NCBI GenBank assembly: GCA_016719295.1
Contig: JADKAF010000001.1
Location: forward strand, 6,882,001-6,946,000
Length of the DNA: 64,000 nucleotides
Source of the DNA: Planctomycetota bacterium
GTDB lineage: Bacteria; Planctomycetota; UBA1135; JADKAF01
Direction of reading: 5' to 3'
Shown here: positions 38,249 through 46,356 of the stretch, piece after piece
Layout: each line of letters starts with the position of its first letter
Position numbering within the stretch: the stretch's first letter is position 1
Made by a program: the position numbers and the translations under genes
Notes under the pieces: generated by a model
What the model saw: the letters and a program-made list of their open reading frames with translations, nothing else
What the model was told of the DNA's origin: nothing
Databases searched by the model: none

Positions 38249-40195
38249 ATGAGGATCCAAGTTGGTACGGCTGCAGCGCTGCTCGGCCTACTGGTCGCCG
38301 CGTGCGGCAATCGATCGGAGTCCGGCAACGGAGGCGACGACGCCTCGGTCGTCGGCCTGATGAACGAGCGCGGCCTGAGTGAGCAGGACGTCATCGCGGC
38401 GCTGAAGACCTACACGCCCACCGGCAAGCACGACGAGTACTACTGCTTCGCCTCGGGCGGTCACGGAGGGAACCTCATCGTGATCGGTGTGCCGAGCATG
38501 AGGATCTTGAAGTACGTCGGCGTCTTCACCACCGAGCCGTGGCAGGGCTTCGGCTACGACGACGCGACGATCGAGCTCCTCGGCAGCGTGAAGGACGGTG
38601 AGAATCGCTTCACCTGGGCCGACATGCACCATCCGGCGCTCAGCGAGACCAACGGCTCGTACGACGGCAAGTACATCTTCGTCAACGACAAGGCCAACCC
38701 GCGCATCGGCGTGGTGGACCTCTCCGACTTCGTGACGAAGCAGATCGTCGGCACCGAGCTCATCCAGTCCGAGCACGGCGCCTGCTTCGTGACGCCGAAC
38801 ACCGATTACGTCATCGAGACCTCGCAGTACCCCGCGCCGCTCGGCGGCGCCTACGCGCCCATCGAGGAGTACAACGACAAGTACCGCGGGGCGATGATCT
38901 TCTGGCGCTTCGACCGCGAGCGTGGCCGCATCGACACGGCGGCGTCGTTCGCCATCGAGCTCCCGCCGTACATGCAGGACCTCGCCGACTGCGGCAAGAA
39001 GGTCAGCGACGGCTGGGTGTTCTGCAACTCGATCAACACCGAGCGCGCCTATGGCGGGACCCTCGAGGGCAAGCCGCCGCTCGAGTCGGGCTCCTCGCAG
39101 AACGACATGGACTACCTCCACTGCATCAACTGGAGGAAGGCCGAGGCCGTCGCGAAGGCCGGGAAGACCGAGACCATCGCGGGGATGCGCACGATCTCGT
39201 TGAAGACCGCGATCGCCGAGAACCTGCTCGCGTTCGTTCCCGAGCCGAAGAGCCCGCACGGCAACGACGTGACCCCCGACGGCACGGGCATCGTGGTCGG
39301 CGGCAAGCTCGACACGCACACCACGGTGTACGACACGCAGAAGATCGCGGCGCAGATCGAGGCCAAGCAGTTCGTCGGCGAGGACCCCTACGGCGTCCCG
39401 ATCCTCGACTTCCAGAAGTCGATCAAGGGGCAGTGCAAGATCGGCCTCGGGCCGCTGCACACGGTGTTCGACGACAAGGGCTTCGCGTACACCTCGGTGT
39501 TCATCGAGACCGTCGTCGCGAAGTGGTCGCTCGCCGATCTCAAGGTCGTCGAGAAGATCGACACGCACTACAACATCGGCCACCTCGTCGCGGCCGAGGG
39601 CGACACCGTCGATCCCGACGGCAAGTACCTGATCGCGATGAACAAGTGGTCGCTCGACCGCTTCGCGCCGGTGGGCCCGCTGCTCCCGCAGAACTTCCAG
39701 CTCGTGGACATCGGCGGCAGCAGCATGAACCTGCTCTACGACATGCCGCTCCCGCTCGGCGAGCCGCACAACGCGCAAATAATCAAGGCCGACAAGCTGA
39801 AGCCCATCGAGACCTTCAAGCCGAGCGGCATGGAGCCGATCCTGGGCAAGGTCGATCCGCACGCCGTGGCCGATGGCCAGCAGCGCATCGAGCGCCAGGC
39901 GGATGGTGTCCACGTCTACATGACCGCGATCCGCAGTCACTTCAAGCCGGACATCATCCGGGTGAAGGAAGGCGACATGGTCCACCTCCACATCACCAGC
40001 GTCGAGCAAGCGACGGACGCGACGCACGGCTTCGCCATGGGCGGCCAGGACGTCAACGTCAGCTTGGAGCCCGGCAAGCACTGCAACATCTCCTTCAAGG
40101 CCCATCGAGCCGGGGTGTTCCCCTTCTACTGCACCGAGTTCTGCTCGGCGCTGCACCTCGAGATGGCGGGCTATATGCTGGTCGAGCCGCGCTGA
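38249..40195 (+). CDS. nosZ: Nitrous-oxide reductase, clade II (Sec/lipoprotein type)
   Basis: 648 residues. The signal peptide (MRIQVGTAAALLGLLVAAC) is of Sec/lipobox type, not the Tat signal of clade I NosZ. The propeller domain has the CuZ-ligand His pair in DMHHPALSETNGSYDGKYI (127-128), KSPHGNDVTPDG, and HYNIGHLVAAEGD. The C-terminal cupredoxin has the full CuA site: His593 in DATHGFAMGG, and CTEFCSALHLEM (Cys628, Cys632, His636, Met639). All copper ligands I can check are present, so it should be active. It reduces N2O to N2 with two electrons outside the inner membrane. An AGAGGA ribosome site precedes the ATG. nosDFLY follow, separated by a repeat cluster. Confidence 0.96.
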   Translation: MRIQVGTAAALLGLLVAACGNRSESGNGGDDASVVGLMNERGLSEQDVIAALKTYTPTGKHDEYYCFASGGHGGNLIVIGVPSMRILKYVGVFTTEPWQGFGYDDATIELLGSVKDGENRFTWADMHHPALSETNGSYDGKYIFVNDKANPRIGVVDLSDFVTKQIVGTELIQSEHGACFVTPNTDYVIETSQYPAPLGGAYAPIEEYNDKYRGAMIFWRFDRERGRIDTAASFAIELPPYMQDLADCGKKVSDGWVFCNSINTERAYGGTLEGKPPLESGSSQNDMDYLHCINWRKAEAVAKAGKTETIAGMRTISLKTAIAENLLAFVPEPKSPHGNDVTPDGTGIVVGGKLDTHTTVYDTQKIAAQIEAKQFVGEDPYGVPILDFQKSIKGQCKIGLGPLHTVFDDKGFAYTSVFIETVVAKWSLADLKVVEKIDTHYNIGHLVAAEGDTVDPDGKYLIAMNKWSLDRFAPVGPLLPQNFQLVDIGGSSMNLLYDMPLPLGEPHNAQIIKADKLKPIETFKPSGMEPILGKVDPHAVADGQQRIERQADGVHVYMTAIRSHFKPDIIRVKEGDMVHLHITSVEQATDATHGFAMGGQDVNVSLEPGKHCNISFKAHRAGVFPFYCTEFCSALHLEMAGYMLVEPR

Positions 40196-40223
40196 GGCGC
40201 TCCCCGGCCTCTCCGATGTCTTT

Positions 40224-40330
40224 CGGCGCAGCGCCTGACGGCGCTGCGGCCGTTGTCTGCTGGCGCAGCGCCTGACGGCGCTGCAGCCGTTGTCTGCTGG
40301 CGCAGCGCCTGACGGCGCTGCGGCCGTTCT
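40224..40330. repeat. Three tandem hairpin repeats between nosZ and nosD
   Basis: Three near-identical 37-bp units begin at 40224, 40261 and 40298 (the third is truncated). Each contains GCAGCGCC-TGAC-GGCGCTGC, a perfect 8-bp stem with a 4-nt loop. The spacing and identity suggest a REP/BIME-like cluster. It may stabilise nosZ mRNA or reduce read-through into nosD. Confidence 0.75.
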
Positions 40331-40389
40331 CGAGCCATCTTGGCTCGTTCTCCGCGCGTGGTTCCTGCCCCGTGCCGACCCTTCCTCCC

Positions 40390-41715
40390 ATGCGCACCAC
40401 GCCGCATCGCGTTCTCGTTCTCTCCCTGCTCTGCCTCCTCGGCGGCTGCGGGGAAGAGACAGGCCCGAGCTCGCCGCGCCGCGCCGCACCCGCGCGTCCC
40501 GCCGAGGGGCGCGAGGTGCCGGCCGGCGCCGAGCTCCAGGCGCTGATCGACGCGGCTCTGCCGGGAGACGTCCTCTGCCTCGCCCCGGGAAGCTACGCCG
40601 GACCGCTCGCGATCTCGAAGCCGCTGACGCTCTGGGGGCCCGCGGACGCCGTGATCCACGCGCGCAGCGGGTCGACCATCGTCGTCAAGGCCGATCGCGT
40701 CGCCTTGCTCGGCTTCACGGTCGAGGGCAGCGGTCAGCGCTTCGATCTCATGGAGGGCGGGCTCTCGCTGACCGGCTCGGATCTGCGCGTCGAGGGCGTC
40801 ACCGTGCGCGACGCGCTGTTCGGGATCATGGTGCTCGGTTGCAAGCGCGCGCATCTCGCGGGCAACACGGTGATCGGCACCGGCATCCCCGCGATGGGGC
40901 TCCGCGGCGACGGCATCCGTCTCTGGGAAACCGAGGACAGCGTCGTCGAGGAGAACCAGATGCGCGACTCGCGCGATCTGGTCGTCTGGTACTCCTCCCG
41001 CAACACCCTGCGGAAGAACGAGGTCCGGCGCAGCCGCTACGGCACGCATTTCATGTACAGCCACGGCAACACCGTCGAGGACAGCGCGTACGTCGACAAC
41101 GAGGTGGGGGTCTTCGCGATGTACAGCCGCGACCTCGTGCTGCGCCGGAATCTCCTCGCGCGCTCGGGCGGCGCCGCCGGCCTCGGTCTCGGCTTGAAGG
41201 AAGCGGGCAACGTCACCGCCGAGGACAACTGGATCCTCGCCAACACCGTCGGGATCTACGTCGATGCCTCGCCGCTCGACCCGAGCCACGTGAACGTCTA
41301 TCGCCGCAACACCGTGCGCTACTCGGAGACCGCGCTGTCCCTGCACGCCGCCGTGAAGCGCACCGAGGTCCGGGAGAACGTCTTCCGCGACAACGGGAGC
41401 GTCGTGCAAGTCGGCGGTGGCGGCGATGCCCTGAAGTGCCGCTTCGAGGGCAACTACTACGACAGCTACCAAGGCTACGATCTCGATGGCGACGGTCGCG
41501 GCGACGTGCCCTTCGAGTTCCGCCGGCTCTCGACCCAGCTCGAGGGGCGCTACCCCGAGCTCGCGCTGCTGCACGGCGCGCCGGCGATGAGCCTGGTCGA
41601 CATCGCTGGCGAGGTGCTGCCTCTCTTCGCGCCGAAACGCTTGCTCACCGACGAAGCCCCGCGCGTGGTGCCGATCGCGATGACTTGGACCCCGGAGGCG
41701 CGTCATGCGCATTGA
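40390..41715 (+). CDS. nosD: NosD copper-site maturation protein
   Basis: 441 residues from the ATG at 40390; an ATG six codons upstream is less likely because the lipobox LGGC follows the nearer one at the usual distance. The body is a right-handed parallel beta-helix of NosD/carbohydrate-binding type: repeated N-x-V/N-x-I rungs such as NTVIGTGIPAMGLRGDGIRL, ENQMRDSRDLVVWYSSRNTL and NTVRYSETALSLHAAVKRTE. NosD works with the ABC transporter NosFY in assembling the CuZ centre of NosZ on the exterior of the inner membrane. Its 3' end overlaps nosF by 11 bp. Confidence 0.93.
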   Translation: MRTTPHRVLVLSLLCLLGGCGEETGPSSPRRAAPARPAEGREVPAGAELQALIDAALPGDVLCLAPGSYAGPLAISKPLTLWGPADAVIHARSGSTIVVKADRVALLGFTVEGSGQRFDLMEGGLSLTGSDLRVEGVTVRDALFGIMVLGCKRAHLAGNTVIGTGIPAMGLRGDGIRLWETEDSVVEENQMRDSRDLVVWYSSRNTLRKNEVRRSRYGTHFMYSHGNTVEDSAYVDNEVGVFAMYSRDLVLRRNLLARSGGAAGLGLGLKEAGNVTAEDNWILANTVGIYVDASPLDPSHVNVYRRNTVRYSETALSLHAAVKRTEVRENVFRDNGSVVQVGGGGDALKCRFEGNYYDSYQGYDLDGDGRGDVPFEFRRLSTQLEGRYPELALLHGAPAMSLVDIAGEVLPLFAPKRLLTDEAPRVVPIAMTWTPEARHAH

Positions 41716-42580
41716 GCTCGTCCACGCCGGCAAGCGCTTCGGCAGAGTCATCGCGCTGCAGGATGTCTCGCTCGAGCTGCCCTCGGGCAGCCGCACGGCG
41801 CTGATCGGGCCGAACGGCTCGGGGAAGTCGACGCTCGTGCGGCTCCTGATGGGCATGCTCGAAGGGCGCGGCACGGCGCTCATCGACGGTCTGGACACCG
41901 CCGACGATCGCGCTCCACTCGCGCGCCGGATGGCCTACATGCCGCAGATCGCCCCGCGCTTCGCGGCTCCGGTGCGCGACGTCGTGCACGCCATCGCGAG
42001 CGTGCGCGAGATCGAGATCGCGGCCATCGAGCGGATCGCGCAGGAGCTCCGCCTCGATCTCAACGGCCTCTGGAAGCGCCCGTTCCGCGCGCTCTCGGGC
42101 GGTCAGCGGCAGAAGGTGCTGGCGGCGCTGACGCTCGCTTCGGGCGCCGAGCTCTTCCTGCTGGACGAGCCCACCGCGAGCATGGATCCGGCGAGTCGCG
42201 ATGCGTTCTTCGCCCTCGTCGAGTCGCTCGCGCGCAGTGCGACGATCCTGCTCTCCTCGCATCGGCTGGAGGAGATCCGGCGTCTGGTCGATCGCGTGGT
42301 CGCGCTGGAGGACGGCGCGATCGTGTGGCAGGGCGCGGCCGAGGACTATCTCGCCGAGAAGGCGACCGCGGTGATCGAGGTGCGCGTGGCCCTCGAGTCC
42401 GCCGCGTGGCTGGAGTCGCGCGGCTTCGCTCCGCGCTCGGGCGGCTGGTGGGTGAAGGCCGTGCCCGCAGGGGAGCGCGCCTCCGAGCTGCGAACCGTGG
42501 TGAAGCACCTGAACGGCGAGCTGATCGACGTGACGGCGAAGGACATCGAGCGGCTCTCGGTCGAGGAGCGCCGCCGATGA
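41705..42580 (+). CDS. nosF: NosF ABC-transporter ATPase
   Basis: 291 residues. Walker A is GPNGSGKST, the ABC signature is LSGGQRQKVLAALTLASGAE, and Walker B is LFLLDEPTASMDPASRD, followed by the H-loop LLSSHRLEEIR. The C-terminal ~70 residues form a small extra domain (AVIEVRVALESAAWLESRGF). It energises the NosY channel in the inner membrane; the complex delivers a sulfur or copper-related component to NosD and NosZ. The start overlaps nosD by 11 bp and its stop overlaps nosL (ATGA), so the genes are translationally coupled. Confidence 0.94.
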   Translation: MRIELVHAGKRFGRVIALQDVSLELPSGSRTALIGPNGSGKSTLVRLLMGMLEGRGTALIDGLDTADDRAPLARRMAYMPQIAPRFAAPVRDVVHAIASVREIEIAAIERIAQELRLDLNGLWKRPFRALSGGQRQKVLAALTLASGAELFLLDEPTASMDPASRDAFFALVESLARSATILLSSHRLEEIRRLVDRVVALEDGAIVWQGAAEDYLAEKATAVIEVRVALESAAWLESRGFAPRSGGWWVKAVPAGERASELRTVVKHLNGELIDVTAKDIERLSVEERRR

Positions 42581-43047
42581 AGCTGCGCTCGAAGCACGTC
42601 TTGCGCCTCGCCTCGTGGCTGCTGCTCGCGACCTCCGCGAGCGCCGTGGGCCTGGCCGTACGTCACGCCGTGGTCGCGAGTGCCAAGCTCCCGGACGGAC
42701 CGGTCGAGCTCGTCTGGGACAAGGCCGCGTGCGCGGCGTGCGGCATGCACGTCGGCGAGCCCGGCTTCGCTGCCCAGCTCACGACGAAGGACGGCGACAC
42801 GCTGGCCTTCGATGACCCCGGCTGCTGCTTCCTCTACGTCGAGGAGCACCAGCCCGACATCCACGCCATGTGGTTCCACCACCACCGCGAGAAGCGCTGG
42901 CTCTCTCGCCACGCCGTGGCGTTCGCGCGCCTCGAGGTGACGCCGATGGGCTTCGGCATCGCGGCGGTGGAGGTCGGCCAGCCAGGCAGTCTCGATTTCG
43001 AGGCCGCGAAGCGGCTCTGCGTCGAGCGCACCTCGGGACACCCATGA
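42577..43047 (+). CDS. nosL: NosL copper chaperone
   Basis: 156 residues from the ATG overlapping the nosF stop. The N-terminus has one hydrophobic segment (VLRLASWLLLATSASAVGLA) that serves as signal or anchor; no lipobox is evident, unlike many NosL proteins. The copper-site segment CAACGMHVGEPGFAAQL is the NosL hallmark, followed by LAFDDPGCCFLYVEEH and a Trp/His-rich WFHHHREKRWLSR. NosL hands Cu(I) to the NosDFY/NosZ machinery. The stop overlaps nosY (ATGA). Confidence 0.9.
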   Translation: MKLRSKHVLRLASWLLLATSASAVGLAVRHAVVASAKLPDGPVELVWDKAACAACGMHVGEPGFAAQLTTKDGDTLAFDDPGCCFLYVEEHQPDIHAMWFHHHREKRWLSRHAVAFARLEVTPMGFGIAAVEVGQPGSLDFEAAKRLCVERTSGHP

Positions 43048-43901
43048 GTAGCTCCGCTCCCGCGCGCCTCCTCCGCGAGCTCCGCGTCGTCGCGCGCCTC
43101 GATCTCGCCGAGGTGCGCCGCTCGCGCTGGCTCCTCTTCTGCTTGCTCGTGCACGCGCTCCTCGCCGCGGCCTTCGTGCTGGTCGGGCTCCGCGAGTCCT
43201 CCGTGATCGGCTTCACCGGGATGGGGCGTGCGCTGCTCTCGTTCAGCCACGCGCTGCTCTTCCTGCTGCCGCTGCTCGCGCTCTCGGCGACCGGCCAAGT
43301 AGTGAACAGCGCGCGCGAGGACGGCTCGCTCGAGCTCCTGATGAGCCACCCCGTGCGGCGCGGCAGCTACTTCGTGGGCGTCTCGCTGGTGCGGGGTGCG
43401 GCGCTGATCCTGCCGCTTTGGATCGCGATGCCGGCGATGGCCGCGATCGGCGCGCTGGCGTTCGGCCAGGACGTGCCGTGGGGCTTCCTCGCGCGCGGCC
43501 TCGCGGTGAGCACGGCGCTGCTCTGCTGCTTCGTCGCGATCGGGCTCTTGCTGTCGACGCTGGTCCGCAACCAGGCGAAGGCGCTGATGCTGGCGATCTT
43601 GATCTGGGCCGCGGGCGTCGCCTTCATCGACTTCGGTCTGGTGGGGGTGATGCTCCAGTACGAGCTCCCGCCGTCGGCGGTCTTCGCGCTGGCCACGATC
43701 AACCCGGTGCAGTGCGCGCGCCTCGCCTTGCTCTCCGCGGCGCAGCCCGAGCTCTCCACCTTCGGCCCGGTCGGCTTCTTCCTCGCGAACAAGATCGGCG
43801 GGAGCGGACTGCTCGCGCTGGGGCTCGCCTGGCCGCTCTTCCTCGGGCTCACTGCATGGGTCTGGAGCCTCTCGCGCTTCACCCGTCGCGATCTCGTCTG
43901 A
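43044..43901 (+). CDS. nosY: NosY ABC-transporter permease
   Basis: 285 residues with about six membrane helices (for example LLFCLLVHALLAAAFVLVGL, ALLFLLPLLALSATGQVV and LLALGLAWPLFLGLTAWVW). The segment ATGQVVNSAREDGSLELLMS with HPVRRGSYFVG is the conserved early cytoplasmic loop of ABC-2/NosY permeases. It forms the inner-membrane channel energised by NosF. The start is fixed by the ATGA overlap with nosL. Confidence 0.92.
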   Translation: MSSSAPARLLRELRVVARLDLAEVRRSRWLLFCLLVHALLAAAFVLVGLRESSVIGFTGMGRALLSFSHALLFLLPLLALSATGQVVNSAREDGSLELLMSHPVRRGSYFVGVSLVRGAALILPLWIAMPAMAAIGALAFGQDVPWGFLARGLAVSTALLCCFVAIGLLLSTLVRNQAKALMLAILIWAAGVAFIDFGLVGVMLQYELPPSAVFALATINPVQCARLALLSAAQPELSTFGPVGFFLANKIGGSGLLALGLAWPLFLGLTAWVWSLSRFTRRDLV

Positions 43902-43938
43902 TCCCTTCTCGCACCCGCTGCGGAGGCAGCCACCTTCC

Positions 43939-44592
43939 ATGAAGCGCACGGCCGATTCGTTCTGGGAGTTCCTCGACATCCCCCTGCGCGGGGGTGCGCG
44001 CATCCTGCTGGTGCTGCTCTGCGTGCCGCTCGTGCTGAGCTTCTACTTCCCGCTCTGGAACATCTACATGAAGGCCCCGCAGTACCCGAAGGGCCTCACG
44101 ATGGACATCTACTCCTACAAGGTAGAGGGCGGGAACGGCGGCGCGGACATCGCCGAGATCAACATCCTGAACCACTACATCGGGATGAAGACGATCACGC
44201 GCGAGGAGCTCCGCGATCTGGACTGGATCCCCTTCGCGCTGATCGGGATGGCGATGCTGGCGCTGCGTGCGGCGCTCCTCGGCAACGTGCGCGCGATGAT
44301 CGACCTCTCGATGCTCGCGTTCTACGTCTCGGCCGTCGCTTTCGGGCGCTACGTCTACATGCTGTGGGAGTTCGGGCACAACCTCGACCCCAAGGCCCCG
44401 GTGGAGGTGGAGCCCTTCATGCCGGTGCTGATCGGCAGCAAGAAGATCGCGAACTTCACCACCTGGAGCTCGCCGGAGCTGGGCTCCTATCTCGTCGGCG
44501 CGTTCACCGCGGGCGTGTGGCTGATCACGCTCTGGTATCTCTGGGTCGGGCATCGCGAGTCGCGCCGCGCTCAGCTCGCGGGCGGAGCGTGA
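43939..44592 (+). CDS. Uncharacterised membrane protein of the nos cluster
   Basis: 217 residues with four hydrophobic segments: ILLVLLCVPLVLSFYFPLW (~22-40), IPFALIGMAMLALRAALLG (~96-115), MIDLSMLAFYVSAVAFGRYVY (~120-140) and LVGAFTAGVWLITLWYLWVG (~188-207). Between helices 1 and 2 there is a conserved-looking loop (YPKGLTMDIYSYKVEGGNGG, then ADIAEINILNHYIGMKTI). Histidines in NHYIG and EFGHN could serve as ligands. It follows nosY by 37 bp and precedes the ModA-like gene with a possible GTGA overlap, so it belongs to the operon. Unassigned membrane proteins such as NosB occur in clade II nos loci; I cannot show that this is the same family. Confidence 0.8.
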   Translation: MKRTADSFWEFLDIPLRGGARILLVLLCVPLVLSFYFPLWNIYMKAPQYPKGLTMDIYSYKVEGGNGGADIAEINILNHYIGMKTITREELRDLDWIPFALIGMAMLALRAALLGNVRAMIDLSMLAFYVSAVAFGRYVYMLWEFGHNLDPKAPVEVEPFMPVLIGSKKIANFTTWSSPELGSYLVGAFTAGVWLITLWYLWVGHRESRRAQLAGGA

Positions 44593-44597
44593 GCGCG

Positions 44598-45413
44598 ATG
44601 CATAGGGCTCTCCTCGAGTGCGCGGCCCTCGCGGCCCTCGCGGCGTTGCTCGGTGCGTGCAGCGAGCGCGAAGAGCGCGCGGCGACGAGCGCCGCGCGCA
44701 CGCTCCCTGCAGCGGAAGCTCCCGCAGGGCCGCACGAGATCGTCGTATTCGCGACGCAGTCGCTGCGCCCTGCGTTCCTCGCGCTGGCCCAGCGCTACGA
44801 GGCCGACCACCCCGGCGCCAAGGTCACGCTGCGCTGCGATGGCGGCGCCGAGCTCCTGAAGGCCGCGAACGAAGGGCAGCGCTGCGACCTCGTCGCGATC
44901 GGCGACTCGTCGCTGATGTCGCGCTTCGCCGCCGGCGCGCTGCTCGCGCCCGGCAGCGCCGCGGAGCTCGCGCGGAGTCGCCTCGCCATCGCCGTCGCGG
45001 TCGGGAATCCGAAGGGTGTCCGCGGCCTCGCCGACCTCCAGAGCTCGGAGCTGAAGGTCTCGCTCGGCGCGCCGAGCTCCTCGATTGGCCGGCACAGCCG
45101 CTGGGTGCTCTCGCGAGGGCAGCTCCACGTCAAGCCGACGGCCTTGGCACCCCACGCCGACGGCGTGCTCGCGTGCGTCGCCTCCGGCGAGGTCGATGCC
45201 GGCATCGTCTACATGACGAGCTTCGGCGACGCGGCGGTCGAGAAGATCGAGATCCCCGAGGACACGAACACACCCGTCCTCTATTCGATCGCGGTGACGC
45301 GAGAGGCCGCCGAGCCGCGCGGCGCGGCCGCGCTCCGCGCGCTCGCGCTCGGCGCGGTGGGGCAGTCCCTCCTGCGCGCCGAGGGGTTCTTGCCTCCGGC
45401 GGACGGGCCCTAG
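44598..45413 (+). CDS. ModA-like substrate-binding lipoprotein
   Basis: 271 residues from the ATG at 44598; a GTG at 44589 would overlap the previous stop and is an alternative. Lipobox LGAC. The periplasmic-binding-protein fold of the molybdate/SBP_bac_11 family is shown by IVVFATQSLRPAFLALAQRY, CDGGAELLKAANEGQRCDLV, LAIAVAVGNPKGVRGLADL and GVLACVASGEVDAGIVYMTS, with PVLYSIAVTREA near the end. ModB and ModC genes are absent, and the gene closes the nos operon, so molybdate uptake is not supported. A role as an anion or metal-complex binding protein in N2O-reductase assembly or signalling is inferred from position only. Confidence 0.82.
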   Translation: MHRALLECAALAALAALLGACSEREERAATSAARTLPAAEAPAGPHEIVVFATQSLRPAFLALAQRYEADHPGAKVTLRCDGGAELLKAANEGQRCDLVAIGDSSLMSRFAAGALLAPGSAAELARSRLAIAVAVGNPKGVRGLADLQSSELKVSLGAPSSSIGRHSRWVLSRGQLHVKPTALAPHADGVLACVASGEVDAGIVYMTSFGDAAVEKIEIPEDTNTPVLYSIAVTREAAEPRGAAALRALALGAVGQSLLRAEGFLPPADGP

Positions 45414-45576
45414 TGGGGCGGAGCAGAAGTTCGCGTCGTTAGTTCTCGGCGTTTCGGCGCTTGGAGCTTCGTTGCGGCTTCCTCGGCAGGTTCCGAACCT
45501 GCTGTCGTCGCCGCTCCTTGCTCCAAGCGCCGACCCGCCGGAACTTTCCTAGCGAACTTCCGCCCCGCCCCACTAG
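45410..45576. repeat. Nested long inverted repeat after the nos operon
   Basis: Three concentric stems: outer arms 45410-45434 and 45552-45576 (25 nt, two mismatches), middle arms 45456-45467 and 45520-45531 (GGCGCTTGGAGC, perfect), and an inner hairpin 45486-45502 (GCAGGTTC-C-GAACCTGC). The outer arm includes the TAG stop of the ModA-like gene. Both ends read CTAG. It could be a large terminator, a structured RNA or a MITE-like element. Confidence 0.7.
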
Positions 45577-45580
45577 CCAC

Positions 45581-45738
45581 TCGCGGAAAGAGTCGTTCGC
45601 GCTGGCGAACGCGCCTCGCGCGCTCCGCCTTCGTTGCCGGAACGTTGCGGAAACGCCCGCTTCCGCGCGGCTTCCCGCGCTTCGGCGGGACTCCCGAGGC
45701 ATCGTTCCCAGCCTCGAAGCCTTTCTTCGACGGGCTGC
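45581..45738 (+). repeat. Dispersed repeat B, copy 3
   Basis: Third copy of the ~155 bp repeat seen at 14920 and 17445. It shares TGGCGAACGCGCCTCG, CCGCCTTCGTTGCCGGAAC and GCCTCGAAGCC. It starts directly after the nested inverted repeat. The rest of 45414-45842 shows no gene. Confidence 0.65.
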
Positions 45739-45842
45739 GAGCCGCGCGCCGCCGATCGAGCGGATGGCTCAGCGGTCGGGTGGCCGGGGCGCGCGCGCTC
45801 GGCTAACATCTCGGCCCGTTCGAACGCCGAGGATCCCTCCCG

Positions 45843-46325
45843 ATGAGCGAGCAACTGCTCCTCGACCGCCTGCAGCCGATCATCGAGTTCTGCCGCACGC
45901 TCGACCTCCGCGACGGCGCCGCCGCCGAGCGCGCGCTGAGCCAGCGCTTCCCCGTGAGCTCGCCGCTCCTGCAGGAGCTGCGCGCGCTCTGCGCGAAGGG
46001 CGTCGCGGAGGGCTGGCTCTGCACGCGCGAAGGCGGTGGTACGCGCTTCGGGCGCGTCGCGAAACCGTCGCCCGCGACCCACGAGTTCTCCGTCGACACC
46101 GTGCTGATGAGCGGGCCGGGGATCGACCACGTGCATCCGGAGGGCGAGATCGACCTCGGCTTCACGACGAAGGGGGACGCGCGCTTCGACGGCAAGCCCG
46201 AGGGCTGGGTCGTCTATCCGCCCGGCAGTCGCCACGTGCCCACCGTGACCGGCGGCGAGATGTTCCTGCTCTATCTCCTGCCGCAGGGCAAGGTGGAGTG
46301 GATCACCCCGGCGAAGAAGGCCTGA
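45843..46325 (+). CDS. DUF4863 / 4-hydroxylaminobenzoate-lyase-like protein
   Basis: 160 residues. An N-terminal helical part (LLLDRLQPIIEFCRTLDLRD) is followed by a small cupin-like beta domain with SVDTVLMSGPGIDHVHPEGE, then IDLGFTTKGDARFDG and GWVVYPPGSRHVPTV. The His and Glu of HVHPEGE probably bind a metal. The family includes PnbB-type 4-hydroxylaminobenzoate lyases of nitroaromatic degradation, but most members are in genomes without that pathway, and no nitroreductase is nearby. The real substrate is open. The start is the ATG at 45843. The next gene begins 31 bp downstream. Confidence 0.8.
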   Translation: MSEQLLLDRLQPIIEFCRTLDLRDGAAAERALSQRFPVSSPLLQELRALCAKGVAEGWLCTREGGGTRFGRVAKPSPATHEFSVDTVLMSGPGIDHVHPEGEIDLGFTTKGDARFDGKPEGWVVYPPGSRHVPTVTGGEMFLLYLLPQGKVEWITPAKKA

Positions 46326-46356
46326 GCTCGCCCGGCGTCCGCGAGGCGCCTGCGCC

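Noticed and set aside
40224..40330. Tandem repeats that might be a CRISPR array
   Set aside because: The units abut directly, with no variable spacers, and no cas gene is in the window.
44598..45413. Molybdate uptake system
   Set aside because: Only the binding-protein-like gene is present; no ModB or ModC and no molybdoenzyme gene is nearby.
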